From assembly GCA_964444385.1 (NCBI GenBank), contig CAYUHD010000003.1, positions 1 to 55,864 of the forward strand: 55,864 nt of DNA, read 5' to 3'. A program made the translations under genes and the position numbers. The stretch is from D2472 sp964444385. GTDB taxonomy: Bacteria; Pseudomonadota; Gammaproteobacteria; Magnimaribacterales; D2472. Numbering within the stretch: the first letter of the stretch is position 1; each line of letters opens with the position of its first letter. The notes under the pieces are model-generated. The model was not told the DNA's origin, did not search any database, and was given only the letters and a program-made list of their open reading frames with translations. Positions 43,927 through 52,398 of the stretch are shown in pieces.

Positions 43927-44985
43927 ATGAAAAGACAATTATTAGAAAGATTAGAAACAGGCCCAGTAATTTGCGCAGAAGGGTTTCTTTTTGAGGTTGA
44001 AAAAAGAGGGTATTTGGCTTCTGGTGAGTTTGTGCCAATGGTAGCCTTAGAGCATCCAGAAGCCCTTGAAAATCTGCATATAGACTTCCAACATGCAGGA
44101 TCTGATGTTGTTGAGGCTTTTACATATAACGGCCATAGAGAAAAGATGAGAGTTATTGGAAAAGAAGAATTATTGGAGCCTCTTAACAGAGCAGCTTTAA
44201 AGATTGCAAAGAAAGTTGCTGATAATCCGATTGATGGAGGTGAACCAAATTTAATGGCTGGTAATATCTCCAATTCAAATATTTGGGCTGAAGATGACAA
44301 AGATGCTCAAAAAGAAGTCTATAAAATGTTCGGCGAAATGGTTGATTGGGCAGTTGACGAGGGCGCAGACATCATAGTCGGTGAAACATTTTACTATGCC
44401 GAAGAAGCATACGCAGCATTGGAAATTATTCAAAAAGCTGGACTTCCTTCAGTAATAACAATCGCTCCAATGGGAGAGAATCATATGAGAGATGGCACCT
44501 CTATTATAGATACAATGAAAGAGTTAGAACAAAGAGGTGCAGATGTTGTTGGGATGAATTGTTTTAGAGGACCAGATACCATGATGCCATATCTAAGAGA
44601 AGCAAGAAAAATCCTTAAATGTCATATGGCAGCATTGCCACTACCATTTAGGACTACAGATGAACACCCAACCTTCTTTAATTTGCCTGATGAGCATGGA
44701 TGTACTTGCCCAGCCCCGCATGGAAGAACTTTCCCAACGGCTTTAGACCCTTTGTATTGTAATAGATATGAGATACGTGAGTTTGGTAAAGAAGCTGCTG
44801 AATTAGGTATTAACTATCTTGGCGTTTGCTGTGGAGCAACGCCTATGCATATCAGGGAGGTTGCTGAGGCAGCAGGTTTAACAGTGCCGGCAAGTAAATA
44901 TAGAGAAAAAATGGAAAATCATTTTATGTATGGAACCAATGAAAGAACTGCTAAGCATATGCAGGAATATGGCGATAAAGCATAG
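43927..44985 (+). CDS. Betaine-homocysteine S-methyltransferase family protein
   Basis: The 352-residue zinc methyltransferase barrel has the ligand cysteines in MNCFRGP (C212) and GVCCGATP (C301, C302). An N-terminal GPVICAEGFLFEVEKRGYL replaces the usual DGG-type homocysteine motif. This is the BHMT-like subgroup; the donor could be glycine betaine, S-methylmethionine or dimethylsulfoniopropionate. Glycine betaine is plausible in seawater but not proven. GGAG lies 10 nt before the ATG. It offers a second entry to methionine besides MetX/MetW. Confidence 0.85.
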   Translation: MKRQLLERLETGPVICAEGFLFEVEKRGYLASGEFVPMVALEHPEALENLHIDFQHAGSDVVEAFTYNGHREKMRVIGKEELLEPLNRAALKIAKKVADNPIDGGEPNLMAGNISNSNIWAEDDKDAQKEVYKMFGEMVDWAVDEGADIIVGETFYYAEEAYAALEIIQKAGLPSVITIAPMGENHMRDGTSIIDTMKELEQRGADVVGMNCFRGPDTMMPYLREARKILKCHMAALPLPFRTTDEHPTFFNLPDEHGCTCPAPHGRTFPTALDPLYCNRYEIREFGKEAAELGINYLGVCCGATPMHIREVAEAAGLTVPASKYREKMENHFMYGTNERTAKHMQEYGDKA

Positions 44986-45004
44986 AAGATATTTATAAGT
45001 TACG

Positions 45005-45080
45005 TGGTGCCCAGAGGTGGAATCGAACCACCGACACAAGGATTTTCAGTCCTTTGCTCTACCGACTGAGCTATCTGGGC
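45005..45080 (-). tRNA. tRNA-Phe (GAA)
   Basis: The 76-nt cloverleaf on the minus strand has acceptor GCCCAGA/TCTGGGC, D-arm AGCTCAGTCGGTAGAGC, anticodon arm AAGGA-CTGAAAA-TCCTT with anticodon GAA, T-arm GGTGG-TTCGATT-CCACC and an encoded CCA end. All stems pair. Confidence 0.98.
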
Positions 45081-45095
45081 AAAAATAGATGAAGA

Positions 45096-45101
45096 ATTAT
45101 A
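45096..45101 (-). promoter_or_regulatory. Probable -10 box of the tRNA-Phe promoter
   Basis: TATAAT on the minus strand lies 15 bp upstream of the mature tRNA 5' end, which would start transcription about 8 nt before the tRNA. A hexamer 17 bp further up (TTCTCC) is only a weak -35 match. Confidence 0.45.
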
Positions 45102-45167
45102 ACTGAACTGTGCTTAGCGGAGAATAGTTAGTTAGAATATAAATATTAAAGCAATTGCAAAATTATT

Positions 45168-45953
45168 ATGAAATCAGTTTGTTTAGTTTTAGGGGCGGGC
45201 GCCGGCATTGGTGGAACTGTTGCAACAAAGTTTGCCAAGGAGGGTTTTCACTCATGTTTATGTAGAAGATCTGATCAAGATGGGTTAGATCGACTTGTCT
45301 CAAATATTGAGAAAGAGGGTGGATCCGCAACTGGGTATTTAATAAATGCTATTGAAGAGAATGTCCTTGAAGATCTAATTTTAAAAATAGAAAAAGATAT
45401 AGGGCCAATAGAAGTTCTTATATATAACTTAGGCGCTCAAACTGGAATGAAGCTGCTGCATGAAACTTCCTTAAAAGAATTTGAGTGGGGTTGGCGAATG
45501 GCGGATCTAGGATTATTCAGGGCAGCAAAAGTATTAATGCCAATTATGGAAGAAAGGGGTTCAGGTACATTCCTTGTTACTTCAGCTACTGCCGCTATGC
45601 GTGGAAATAAGAATCAGCACTCCCATGCTGCTGCAATGGGGGGAAGAAGAATGTTATGTCAGTCTCTATATGCTGAATTTGCATCTAAGGGAATTCATGT
45701 TGCTCACATTGTAGTGGATGGCATAGTTGATGCGCCAGATACCTTGGGCAAGATGCTTGGAGAAGAATTATTCCAACAATTAAGAGAAACAAAAGGCATG
45801 GAGCACGACGGTTTGATTCTGCCTGAAAGTATTGCTGAAACTTACTACTATTTATCCCAGCAGCATCGCTCAGCCTGGAGTCACGAAGTGGATATTAGAG
45901 CTTTTTCAGATACAGCGTGGTGGAACAGTAGCAGCTTAGAGAAACTAATCTAA
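45168..45953 (+). CDS. SDR-family oxidoreductase-like protein with altered active site
   Basis: The 261-residue protein has the classical SDR nucleotide motif LVLGAGAGIGGTVA (about 7-20), the structural NLGAQ (NAGA position) and the catalytic-serine strand FLVTSATAAM (S139). The YxxxK motif is replaced: the aligned segment HSHAAAMGGRR has His (153) for Tyr and Met (157) for Lys. The following KGIHVAHIVVDGIVDAP is conserved with a subgroup of proteobacterial SDRs. It may bind cofactor without classical catalysis. It ends convergently on yggX with a 9-bp overlap. Confidence 0.8.
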   Translation: MKSVCLVLGAGAGIGGTVATKFAKEGFHSCLCRRSDQDGLDRLVSNIEKEGGSATGYLINAIEENVLEDLILKIEKDIGPIEVLIYNLGAQTGMKLLHETSLKEFEWGWRMADLGLFRAAKVLMPIMEERGSGTFLVTSATAAMRGNKNQHSHAAAMGGRRMLCQSLYAEFASKGIHVAHIVVDGIVDAPDTLGKMLGEELFQQLRETKGMEHDGLILPESIAETYYYLSQQHRSAWSHEVDIRAFSDTAWWNSSSLEKLI

Positions 45954-46214
45954 AGCTTTAAAGCCTGAGGCTTGCTCAACTTCTTCATTATTAAAGAACT
46001 TTTCCATTTGCTCTAATAACCATGAGCGGGCATTTGCCTGGGATAAGTCTAAATGTTTTTCATTAATGAGGGTGGTTTGATGTGATTTCCAAGCTTCCCA
46101 TGCTTCTTGAGAGACGGTTTCCATTAGTTCCTTACCTTTAGGCCCTGGCATTGGTGGAACTATCATTGCAGGTAAATCTTTTTGGAGTTTTTTGCAAAAA
46201 ATAGTGTTACTCAT
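45945..46214 (-). CDS. yggX: Fe(2+)-trafficking protein YggX
   Basis: The 89-residue protein has the N-terminal IFCKKLQKDLPAM with the conserved single cysteine, then SQEAWEAWKSHQTTLINEK and LSQANARSWLLEQMEKFF. YggX protects iron-sulfur proteins from oxidation. It follows mutY with an ATGA overlap, the same pairing as in E. coli. Confidence 0.95.
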   Translation of the reverse strand: MSNTIFCKKLQKDLPAMIVPPMPGPKGKELMETVSQEAWEAWKSHQTTLINEKHLDLSQANARSWLLEQMEKFFNNEEVEQASGFKALD

Positions 46215-47212
46215 AATTTGTTTATTACCTTACTAATTGGTTTTGGTAGACCATATTCATTTATTCTATCCTTTTTTATCCATTTATATTGTTGATTGGT
46301 ATTTATTTGAGATTCTGTTGAGGACAAGTAGATCTTCAATTTTAGATCTAGTCTTCTGTGCGTGAGTTCATGTCGAATTTCTTGAGCAGCTGTCAGTTTA
46401 AAATTTTTTATATTATTTTGAAGTAATTTACTTTCAAAAGGAAGCCAAAGATTCTTCCAGATGGAACTAGCCTCATTTTTAACAAGCAATATAGACTCTT
46501 TGGTTTGGATAAGGGATAAATTCATTGGGATCACTTTTTTTGCTAGGGCAGATTTCCTTTTGCTGGCTGGGGTAACCTTGAATGCAGATAGGCAATGTGT
46601 ATTTAATGGACAATCATTGCATGCAGGGTTGAGGGGAGTGCATATGGTCGCACCCAAATCCATAATTCCTTGTGTGTAAGAGAAACAATCATTTTGGTTG
46701 ATCAATTCTTCAGAAAGTTTCCAAAGCTCATTTTCTTTAAGTAAATTTATATCTTTTTTTATCAATCTTGCGATGACTCTTTTAACATTTCCATCCAAGA
46801 TTGGCTGCGGAACCAAATATGCTAAAGACATTATTGCTCCTGCTGTTGATTTGCCTATCCCCGGCAACTCAACAATTTGATCAAATGTTTTGGGGAACCT
46901 ATTTTCATATTGTTTTCTTATGATTTCCTTTGATGCAAATATATTTCTTGCCCTCCTATAAAAACCTAATCCAGACCATGCTGCCAAAATTTGATCTTCA
47001 CTTGCTTGAGATAATTTTTTTTGATTTGGAAATTTTTTTATAAAATTTTTGAAATAAGGGATAACTGTCTTGACTTGTGTTTGCTGGAGCATGATCTCAG
47101 AGATCCAAATACTATAAGGCGTAACTTTTTTTCTCCAAGGCAAATCATGCCTTCCATGCTCTAAGTACCATTGAACGACTTTTTGTGAGATGAGTTGATA
47201 TCGTTTATTCAA
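46211..47212 (-). CDS. mutY: A/G-specific adenine glycosylase MutY
   Basis: MutY removes adenine opposite 8-oxoguanine. SEIMLQQTQVKTVIPYF, the helix-hairpin-helix LPGIGKSTAGAIMSLAY with catalytic Asp in PILDGNVKRV, and the iron-sulfur cluster CTPLNPACNDCPLNTHC (Cx6Cx2Cx5C) are all present. The C-terminal NUDT-like 8-oxoG domain is shortened. The frame reaches a TTG at 47251 without a ribosome site. I prefer TTG 47212, which overlaps the gpmA stop as TTGAATAA, gives about 333 residues and begins close to the conserved start. Confidence 0.94.
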   Translation of the reverse strand: MNKRYQLISQKVVQWYLEHGRHDLPWRKKVTPYSIWISEIMLQQTQVKTVIPYFKNFIKKFPNQKKLSQASEDQILAAWSGLGFYRRARNIFASKEIIRKQYENRFPKTFDQIVELPGIGKSTAGAIMSLAYLVPQPILDGNVKRVIARLIKKDINLLKENELWKLSEELINQNDCFSYTQGIMDLGATICTPLNPACNDCPLNTHCLSAFKVTPASKRKSALAKKVIPMNLSLIQTKESILLVKNEASSIWKNLWLPFESKLLQNNIKNFKLTAAQEIRHELTHRRLDLKLKIYLSSTESQINTNQQYKWIKKDRINEYGLPKPISKVINKL

Positions 47213-47831
47213 AAAGATTTTCTTTATAAATTGGCTCTTTATCACCTGCAAAGGAGTAGATTATTGGTGCGCCAGTAGGAATCTCCAGCGCAACGACCTC
47301 TTCCTTAGACAAATCATCAAGTTGCATTACTAAAGATCTAAGAGAGTTCCCATGCGCGGCCACTAAAATATTTTCTCCTTGCATTAGCTTTGGCAGGATA
47401 TCTGAATTGAAATAAGGCAATACTCTTTCTGCAGTATTTTTTAAACTCTCCCCATTAGGAGGCGGAATATCATAGGATCTTCTCCATATATGAACCTGTT
47501 CTTCACCCCATTCTTTGCGAGCATCATCTTTATTTAAACCAGCAAGGTCTCCATAATCTCTTTCATTCAGCGCTTGATCTCTAACAACTTCAATATGCGT
47601 TTGTTCTATACCTTCTAAAATCATTTGGCCTGTAATTTGCGCTCGCTTTAAAGCGGAAGTAAACATCATAGAGAATTTAATATTTCTTTCTTTAATTAAC
47701 TCGCCCGCATTAATTGCTTCTTTTTCCCCATTAGAAGTTAACCCAGGATCTTTCCATCCTGTAAATAAATTTTTGGCATTCCATTCACTTTGACCATGAC
47801 GAACAAGGACTAAAAAATTTTGATCTTTCAT
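47205..47831 (-). CDS. gpmA: 2,3-bisphosphoglycerate-dependent phosphoglycerate mutase
   Basis: This histidine-phosphatase-fold enzyme of 208 residues has LVRHGQSEWNAKNLFTGWKD with the phosphorylated histidine, ALNERDYGDLAGLNK, RRSYDIPPP and AAHGNSLRSL. It interconverts 3- and 2-phosphoglycerate. It is divergent from the rhodanese gene. Confidence 0.95.
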   Translation of the reverse strand: MKDQNFLVLVRHGQSEWNAKNLFTGWKDPGLTSNGEKEAINAGELIKERNIKFSMMFTSALKRAQITGQMILEGIEQTHIEVVRDQALNERDYGDLAGLNKDDARKEWGEEQVHIWRRSYDIPPPNGESLKNTAERVLPYFNSDILPKLMQGENILVAAHGNSLRSLVMQLDDLSKEEVVALEIPTGAPIIYSFAGDKEPIYKENLFE

Positions 47832-47870
47832 AATATAAACCTCACCAATGTATATATTTTAAGCGATAAT

Positions 47871-48296
47871 ATGCAAATGCTAGAATTCAATTTGTTTTTA
47901 ATGGATTATTGGTACTTTTCTTTTCCATTGTTTCTTTCGATTATTTTATGGTTTCGTTCAGAAACTAGAAGAGGGGGGCATAGAGTAGACTGCAACCAGC
48001 TTACTAATTTGGTAAATAAAAAATCTGCCTGTTTAGTTGATGTTAGGTCTAAAAGTGAATTTGAGACTGGGGCGATAGCCGGCTCAGTGAATATTCCTTT
48101 TGAGGAACTTGAAAATAGAAATGATGAATTGCTGAAAGAAAAAGATAATCCCTTAGTATTAATCTGCAAAATCGGGAGAAACGCTGCTCTTGCCGGCGAA
48201 AAGATGCAATCCTATGGCTATAAAGAAACTCATGTGTTGCAAGGAGGGATTTCAACCTGGCAACAAGAGGGGCTGCCGTTGGTTAAGATAAAATAG
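47871..48296 (+). CDS. Membrane-anchored rhodanese-like protein (YibN type)
   Basis: About 141 residues with one N-terminal membrane helix (about 8-28), then a rhodanese domain with CLVDVRSKSEFETGAIAGSV and the active loop ICKIGRNAALAGEKM, where Cys is the persulfide carrier. This is the YibN layout. The frame extends upstream to 47820 over the gpmA start; ATG 47871 (with another ATG at 47877) is more likely. The DUF2141 gene follows 3 nt after the stop. Confidence 0.87.
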   Translation: MQMLEFNLFLMDYWYFSFPLFLSIILWFRSETRRGGHRVDCNQLTNLVNKKSACLVDVRSKSEFETGAIAGSVNIPFEELENRNDELLKEKDNPLVLICKIGRNAALAGEKMQSYGYKETHVLQGGISTWQQEGLPLVKIK

Positions 48297-48299
48297 CTT

Positions 48300-48737
48300 G
48301 TGAACTTTTATAAAATTTTTTTTTCATTTTTTTTCTTTTTTACCGTATACATATCTGCAGATGAGTTGACTATCAATTTGTCAGGGCAAACCAAACCAGG
48401 AGTGTTGTCTTTAGCTATCTATAATAATGCAGAGGCATATGATCAATCTGTAAAAGGCGAAAAGCGATCAGAAAAAGGTATCTTTTCTGGCATAGAATCC
48501 TATATTGAACCTCAGGAAAATCATGAATTTATCATTGACCTTCCGGAGGGAATTTATGCAATCGCACTTTTTGTTGATGTAAATAAAAATTTAAAAATTG
48601 ACAAAAATTTTTTTGGTATACCAAAAGAGCAATTTGGCTTTTCTAATAATGCAATGGGTAAATTATCAGCACCTTCTTTTGAGCAAACCATGTTTCAGGT
48701 TAGAGGAAATACTATTCAAAATATTGAGTTGAAATAA
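48300..48737 (+). CDS. DUF2141 family secreted protein
   Basis: The 145-residue protein starts at GTG, with a signal peptide rich in Phe (residues 1-20). The DUF2141 pattern follows: LTINLSGQTKPGVLSLAIYN, LPEGIYAIALFVDVNKNLKID and FGIPKEQFGFSNNA. The beta-sandwich fold is predicted; the function is unknown. It lies 3 bp after the rhodanese gene. It ends convergently 25 bp from ntrC with no clear terminator between them. Confidence 0.87.
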   Translation: MNFYKIFFSFFFFFTVYISADELTINLSGQTKPGVLSLAIYNNAEAYDQSVKGEKRSEKGIFSGIESYIEPQENHEFIIDLPEGIYAIALFVDVNKNLKIDKNFFGIPKEQFGFSNNAMGKLSAPSFEQTMFQVRGNTIQNIELK

Positions 48738-48762
48738 CTTACAATCTCAATGAAACTTTAAG

Positions 48763-50139
48763 TTAGGCTTGTTGTGCCTTTATTTTTTTTGTTAGAGTAT
48801 TTCGCCCAAGGCCTAAAGCTTTAGCAGCTTCTTGTTTTTTGCCTCCAGTTTTTTCTAAAGCAAAATCAATCATGACCTTGTCTAGGGCTGGCTCAATTAT
48901 TTCAAGCATATTCTCAGAATTACTTTGGTATATCTCGCCAAGCCATTGAGAAAATCCTGATTGCCAGCCATCATTTTTTATTTGAGGAGATTGATCGCTG
49001 TTAATTATTTCGTTTGGAAGGTCCCCTAGTTCTACGTTCTGAGTGGGCGCCATAAGAGCAATCCAATAACACGTATTCTCTAGCTGCCTAACATTCCCAG
49101 GCCAGTCATATTGAGTTAATGCAAGCAGTGCTTGTGGCGAAAGCACTTTAGGCTCATCTAACAATGAATCTGCATGTCTTTTTAAAAAAGCAGATGATAA
49201 ATCATTAATATCTTCTTTTCTTTGTCGTAATGGAGGAACATCAATCTTGATAACATTTAATCTATAGTAAAGATCCTCTCTAAAAGAGCCAGAGGCAACC
49301 AGTGATTCTAGGCTTTGATGTGTAGCAGCAAGAATTCGAACGTCTACTTTAATAGGTTTATCGCCGCCGACTCTAAAAAACTCTTTATTTGATAATACTC
49401 TTAGTAATCGTGTTTGCGTTTCAAGAGGCATATCTCCAATCTCATCTAGGAAAAGAGTGCCTCCATTTGCTTGTTCGAATCTGCCAATTCTTTGTTCAAC
49501 AGCGCCAGTAAATGCTCCTTTCTCATGTCCAAATAGTTCAGATTCAATTAGCTCTTTTGGAATATCAGCCATGTTTAAGGCTATAAATGGCATATCATGT
49601 CTTGGACTATTTTTATGTAATGACTTAGATACTAGTTCCTTGCCGGTACCAGATTCTCCTTGAATGAGAACCGTAGCATTTGTATTAGCTAGTTTTCCAA
49701 TTGACCTGAAGACAATTTGCATGGAAGGGGCGGAACCAATAATTTCTGATTTAGAAACTTTTTTTGGCTTAGCTTCTTTATGTTCTCCAAGGGCTTTTTT
49801 AACCGTAACAATTGCTTCTTCTAAATCAAAAGGTTTTGGAATGTATTCAAAAGCACCACCCCCATAAGAATCTATTGCAGCTTGCATATCTGTAAAGGCT
49901 GTCATAATTATTACTGGCAATTTTTCATAATTATTTTTGATGTGTTTAAGCAAATCATAGCCGTGCATTCCAGGCATTTTTATATCTGAAATTATTAGAT
50001 CAGGCTTACCTTCGTTTAAAGCTTCGATTAAGGATTCACCATCGGCAAAAGTTACAATTTCAAGCCCAGCGCTCTTTAGGCCTTCCTCAAGAACCATGCG
50101 AATGGCCTCATCATCATCAGCAATCCAGATTTTAGGCAC
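48763..50139 (-). CDS. ntrC: Nitrogen regulator NtrC (sigma-54 activator)
   Basis: The 458-residue protein has a receiver domain (1-120; phospho-acceptor D52 in IISDIKMPG) and an AAA+ domain with Walker A GESGTGKE (161-168), the sigma-54 contact loop GAFTGA (208-213) and Walker B TLFLDEIGD. A Fis-type helix-turn-helix closes it (KQEAAKALGLGRNTLTKKIK). Phosphorylated NtrC activates nitrogen-starvation promoters. It starts at GTG overlapping the ntrB stop (GTGCCTAA). The sigma-54 promoter with NtrC-like sites in front of glnA is its likely local target. Confidence 0.96.
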   Translation of the reverse strand: MPKIWIADDDEAIRMVLEEGLKSAGLEIVTFADGESLIEALNEGKPDLIISDIKMPGMHGYDLLKHIKNNYEKLPVIIMTAFTDMQAAIDSYGGGAFEYIPKPFDLEEAIVTVKKALGEHKEAKPKKVSKSEIIGSAPSMQIVFRSIGKLANTNATVLIQGESGTGKELVSKSLHKNSPRHDMPFIALNMADIPKELIESELFGHEKGAFTGAVEQRIGRFEQANGGTLFLDEIGDMPLETQTRLLRVLSNKEFFRVGGDKPIKVDVRILAATHQSLESLVASGSFREDLYYRLNVIKIDVPPLRQRKEDINDLSSAFLKRHADSLLDEPKVLSPQALLALTQYDWPGNVRQLENTCYWIALMAPTQNVELGDLPNEIINSDQSPQIKNDGWQSGFSQWLGEIYQSNSENMLEIIEPALDKVMIDFALEKTGGKKQEAAKALGLGRNTLTKKIKAQQA

Positions 50140-51220
50140 TTTGAGCTCCTTGAATGTAACTGTTGGAAATAGGGATTAGAATTGAGAACATTGTTTGATC
50201 ATCTTTACGTTCAAAAGATATTGCACCTCCATGTATCCTTATAATATCTTGTGAAATAGACAACCCAATTCCAGAACCGTTCTTTTTGCCAGAGATCATA
50301 GGAAAAAAAATTTGATCTTTAATTTCTGGATTAATTCCAGGTCCATTATCTTTAACAATAATTTCAGCCAAAGTATTATAAATAGTCCCATTGATTGGCT
50401 GGCGATATGAAATTTTAGTTTGAATACCTATACATGGTCGCTCTGCAAAATTTGTACATGCATGCACAGCATTTTGAGTGATATTTATTAAAGCTTGTAT
50501 GAATAGATTTTTGTCACCATAAATTTCAGGAATACTCGGATCATAGTCTCTATCGATGGTTAAGTTTTCTTGAGTTTCAGCATTACTTAACGCTAAGACT
50601 CTCTGCAAAGATTCATGAAGATTAAAGTATTCAAAGGTCGGTTTTTTTGCTGGAGTTAGAATCCTAGTAACAATTTCATTTAATCGATCTGTCTCTTCTT
50701 CAATTATTTTTAGAAATTTTTTTGAAAAATCATCAACATATTTAGACTTTAAAATTTGAGCACTTCCTTTGATTCCTGATAAAGGATTTTTGACTTCGTG
50801 AGCTAGAGTTCTGGCTAAGCCAGCGGCTATTTTTTGTGTTGAAAAGCTCCTTGTGGAGTCAATAATTTTATTCAGGTTATCAATACTAACTGCCTCTATA
50901 AAGATAAGTTTTTTCTTATCAGAGAAAGTAATGGTCAGGTCAACTGTTCTTGATAGGCCAGATTGATGAACAATCTCAAAATCTCTTCTGGTAAGAGATC
51001 CAGAATTCTTTCTAGTTTTTATGAGGATCTCATTTATCTGAGCCCCACTTTCATCATCTAATAATGACGAGATAGTTTTTCCATCAAACTTTGCAGAATC
51101 ACCAATCCAATTTGCAGCTTTTGCTGCATCATTAATCCACAATAATTTAAAATTATCGCCATCTAAGATAATGATTTCAGTATTTAAGTTATCAAATGCT
51201 TTAAAGTCTGAAAAATCCAT
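50132..51220 (-). CDS. ntrB: Nitrogen sensor histidine kinase NtrB
   Basis: The 362-residue soluble kinase has an N-terminal PAS-like domain (about 10-115), the H-box LARTLAHEVKNPLSGIKGSA (phosphorylated H141), then N-box NITQNAVHA and G-boxes VKDNGPGI and KNGSGIGLSIS. It phosphorylates or dephosphorylates NtrC according to nitrogen status, usually through PII. It is separated from glnA by 81 bp that contain a terminator-like hairpin, so ntrBC probably depends on partial readthrough or its own promoter. Confidence 0.95.
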   Translation of the reverse strand: MDFSDFKAFDNLNTEIIILDGDNFKLLWINDAAKAANWIGDSAKFDGKTISSLLDDESGAQINEILIKTRKNSGSLTRRDFEIVHQSGLSRTVDLTITFSDKKKLIFIEAVSIDNLNKIIDSTRSFSTQKIAAGLARTLAHEVKNPLSGIKGSAQILKSKYVDDFSKKFLKIIEEETDRLNEIVTRILTPAKKPTFEYFNLHESLQRVLALSNAETQENLTIDRDYDPSIPEIYGDKNLFIQALINITQNAVHACTNFAERPCIGIQTKISYRQPINGTIYNTLAEIIVKDNGPGINPEIKDQIFFPMISGKKNGSGIGLSISQDIIRIHGGAISFERKDDQTMFSILIPISNSYIQGAQSA

Positions 51221-51239
51221 ACTAGAAAACTAAAGAATA

Positions 51240-51263
51240 AAGCCTCCCAATTAAGGAAGGCTT
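51240..51263 (-). terminator. Intrinsic terminator after glnA
   Basis: On the minus strand AAGCCTTCC, a 6-nt TTAATT loop and GGGAGGCTT give a 9-bp stem with one G-T pair, followed by a T-rich stretch (TATTCTTTAGTTTTC). It lies between the glnA stop and the ntrB start and would attenuate transcription into ntrBC. Confidence 0.75.
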
Positions 51264-51301
51264 GATGTTTCTCTCTTTTGTAGAGTTATGCAACTTCGAA
51301 C

Positions 51302-52282
51302 TTATTTAGTTAGCGTCCCAACGATGTGAGCTAAAATTTTATATGGATCCGCATTTGATGCTGGTCTTCTATCTTCTAGGTAACCATTCCAGTTATGTTC
51401 AACTGTGTATACAGGGATTCTGATACTAGCCCCCCTATCACTAACCCCATATGAGAACTGATCAATGCTTTGTGTTTCATGTAGACCCGTTAATCGCATG
51501 TCATTATCAGAACCATAAGCAGCAATACCTTCTTTATGAGCTTCACCAAGCTTGTCGCACATAGATGAAAATAACTCTTCAGATCCACGCGATCTCATTT
51601 CTCCATTTGAGAAGTTAGTATGCATTCCAGAGCCATTCCAGTCTCCAGTTTTAGGTTTTGGGTGGATATTAACCCCAACACCATATTCTTCTGCTATTTT
51701 GTAAAGCATATATCTGCTAACCCATAGATCATCTGCCGCTTTAATTCCTTTTCCAAGGCATTGATATTCCCATTGACCTAGAGCAACTTCGGCATTAGTT
51801 CCAGTTAAAGTAATTCCTAAGTCTAGGCATGCTTCAAGATGGTGATCAGAAATTTCTCTACCTACTACATTTCCTGCTCCAACACCACAATAGAAATCAC
51901 CCTGAGCTCTAGGCTCGCCGTTTTCCCATCCTAATGGCTCCCCAGTTTCAGGATCAGTAAAGAAAAATTCTTGCTCAAACCCAAACCACCAGTCATCTGT
52001 TACAACTTCTGCAGCTGCAACACGAAAATTAGTTGGATGAGCGGTATGGTCAGCTGATTGAACTTGAGTCATTACCAAATCATGTCCATGTGGATTTTCA
52101 TAGGTTTGAACTGGAAGAAGCAAGCAATCTGAACTTCCGCCCTCAGCCTGTTGAGTTGACGATCCATCAAAAGCCCAATCAGGAGGGGTATTTGCATCAG
52201 TAGCTTTGACTTTGCTTCTCAATGAAGGTTCTGGTTGGTATCCATCAAGCCATATATATTCATAAGTTTTATATTTTGACAT
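51302..52282 (-). CDS. Glutamine synthetase, eukaryotic-type (GSII)
   Basis: The 326-residue enzyme belongs to the GSII family rather than the 470-residue dodecameric GSI: YIWLDGYQPEPSLRSK, PDWAFDGSSTQQAEGGSSDC, WWFGFEQEFFF, NGSGMHTNFSN and GYLEDRRPASNADPY are GSII signatures. It makes glutamine from glutamate, ammonia and ATP. GSII lacks the adenylylation control of GSI, so regulation here is probably transcriptional through NtrC and sigma-54. AGGAG lies 7 nt before the ATG. Confidence 0.95.
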   Translation of the reverse strand: MSKYKTYEYIWLDGYQPEPSLRSKVKATDANTPPDWAFDGSSTQQAEGGSSDCLLLPVQTYENPHGHDLVMTQVQSADHTAHPTNFRVAAAEVVTDDWWFGFEQEFFFTDPETGEPLGWENGEPRAQGDFYCGVGAGNVVGREISDHHLEACLDLGITLTGTNAEVALGQWEYQCLGKGIKAADDLWVSRYMLYKIAEEYGVGVNIHPKPKTGDWNGSGMHTNFSNGEMRSRGSEELFSSMCDKLGEAHKEGIAAYGSDNDMRLTGLHETQSIDQFSYGVSDRGASIRIPVYTVEHNWNGYLEDRRPASNADPYKILAHIVGTLTK

Positions 52283-52323
52283 TCTATTTCTCCTAAAATT
52301 TTTTAAGTACCTATATACAATAC

Positions 52324-52341
52324 ATGCAATTGTAATGCCAA
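52324..52341 (-). promoter_or_regulatory. Sigma-54 promoter of the glutamine synthetase gene
   Basis: TTGGCATTACAATTGCAT on the minus strand has the -24 GG and -12 GC dinucleotides exactly 10 nt apart with the conserved TGGCA and TTGCA contexts. Transcription would start near 52314, about 32 nt before the ATG. Confidence 0.82.
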
Positions 52342-52347
52342 TATAAA

Positions 52348-52364
52348 TGCACTTATATTGTGCA
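52348..52364. promoter_or_regulatory. NtrC-type binding site II
   Basis: TGCAC and GTGCA in inverted orientation with a 7-nt spacer match the NtrC consensus half-sites. It is centred about 42 bp upstream of the inferred start, just ahead of the -24 element, so it might be a governor or a second activator site. Confidence 0.6.
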
Positions 52365-52398
52365 AATTAAGGTTAATTATAGGGCAAAATATATTTTA

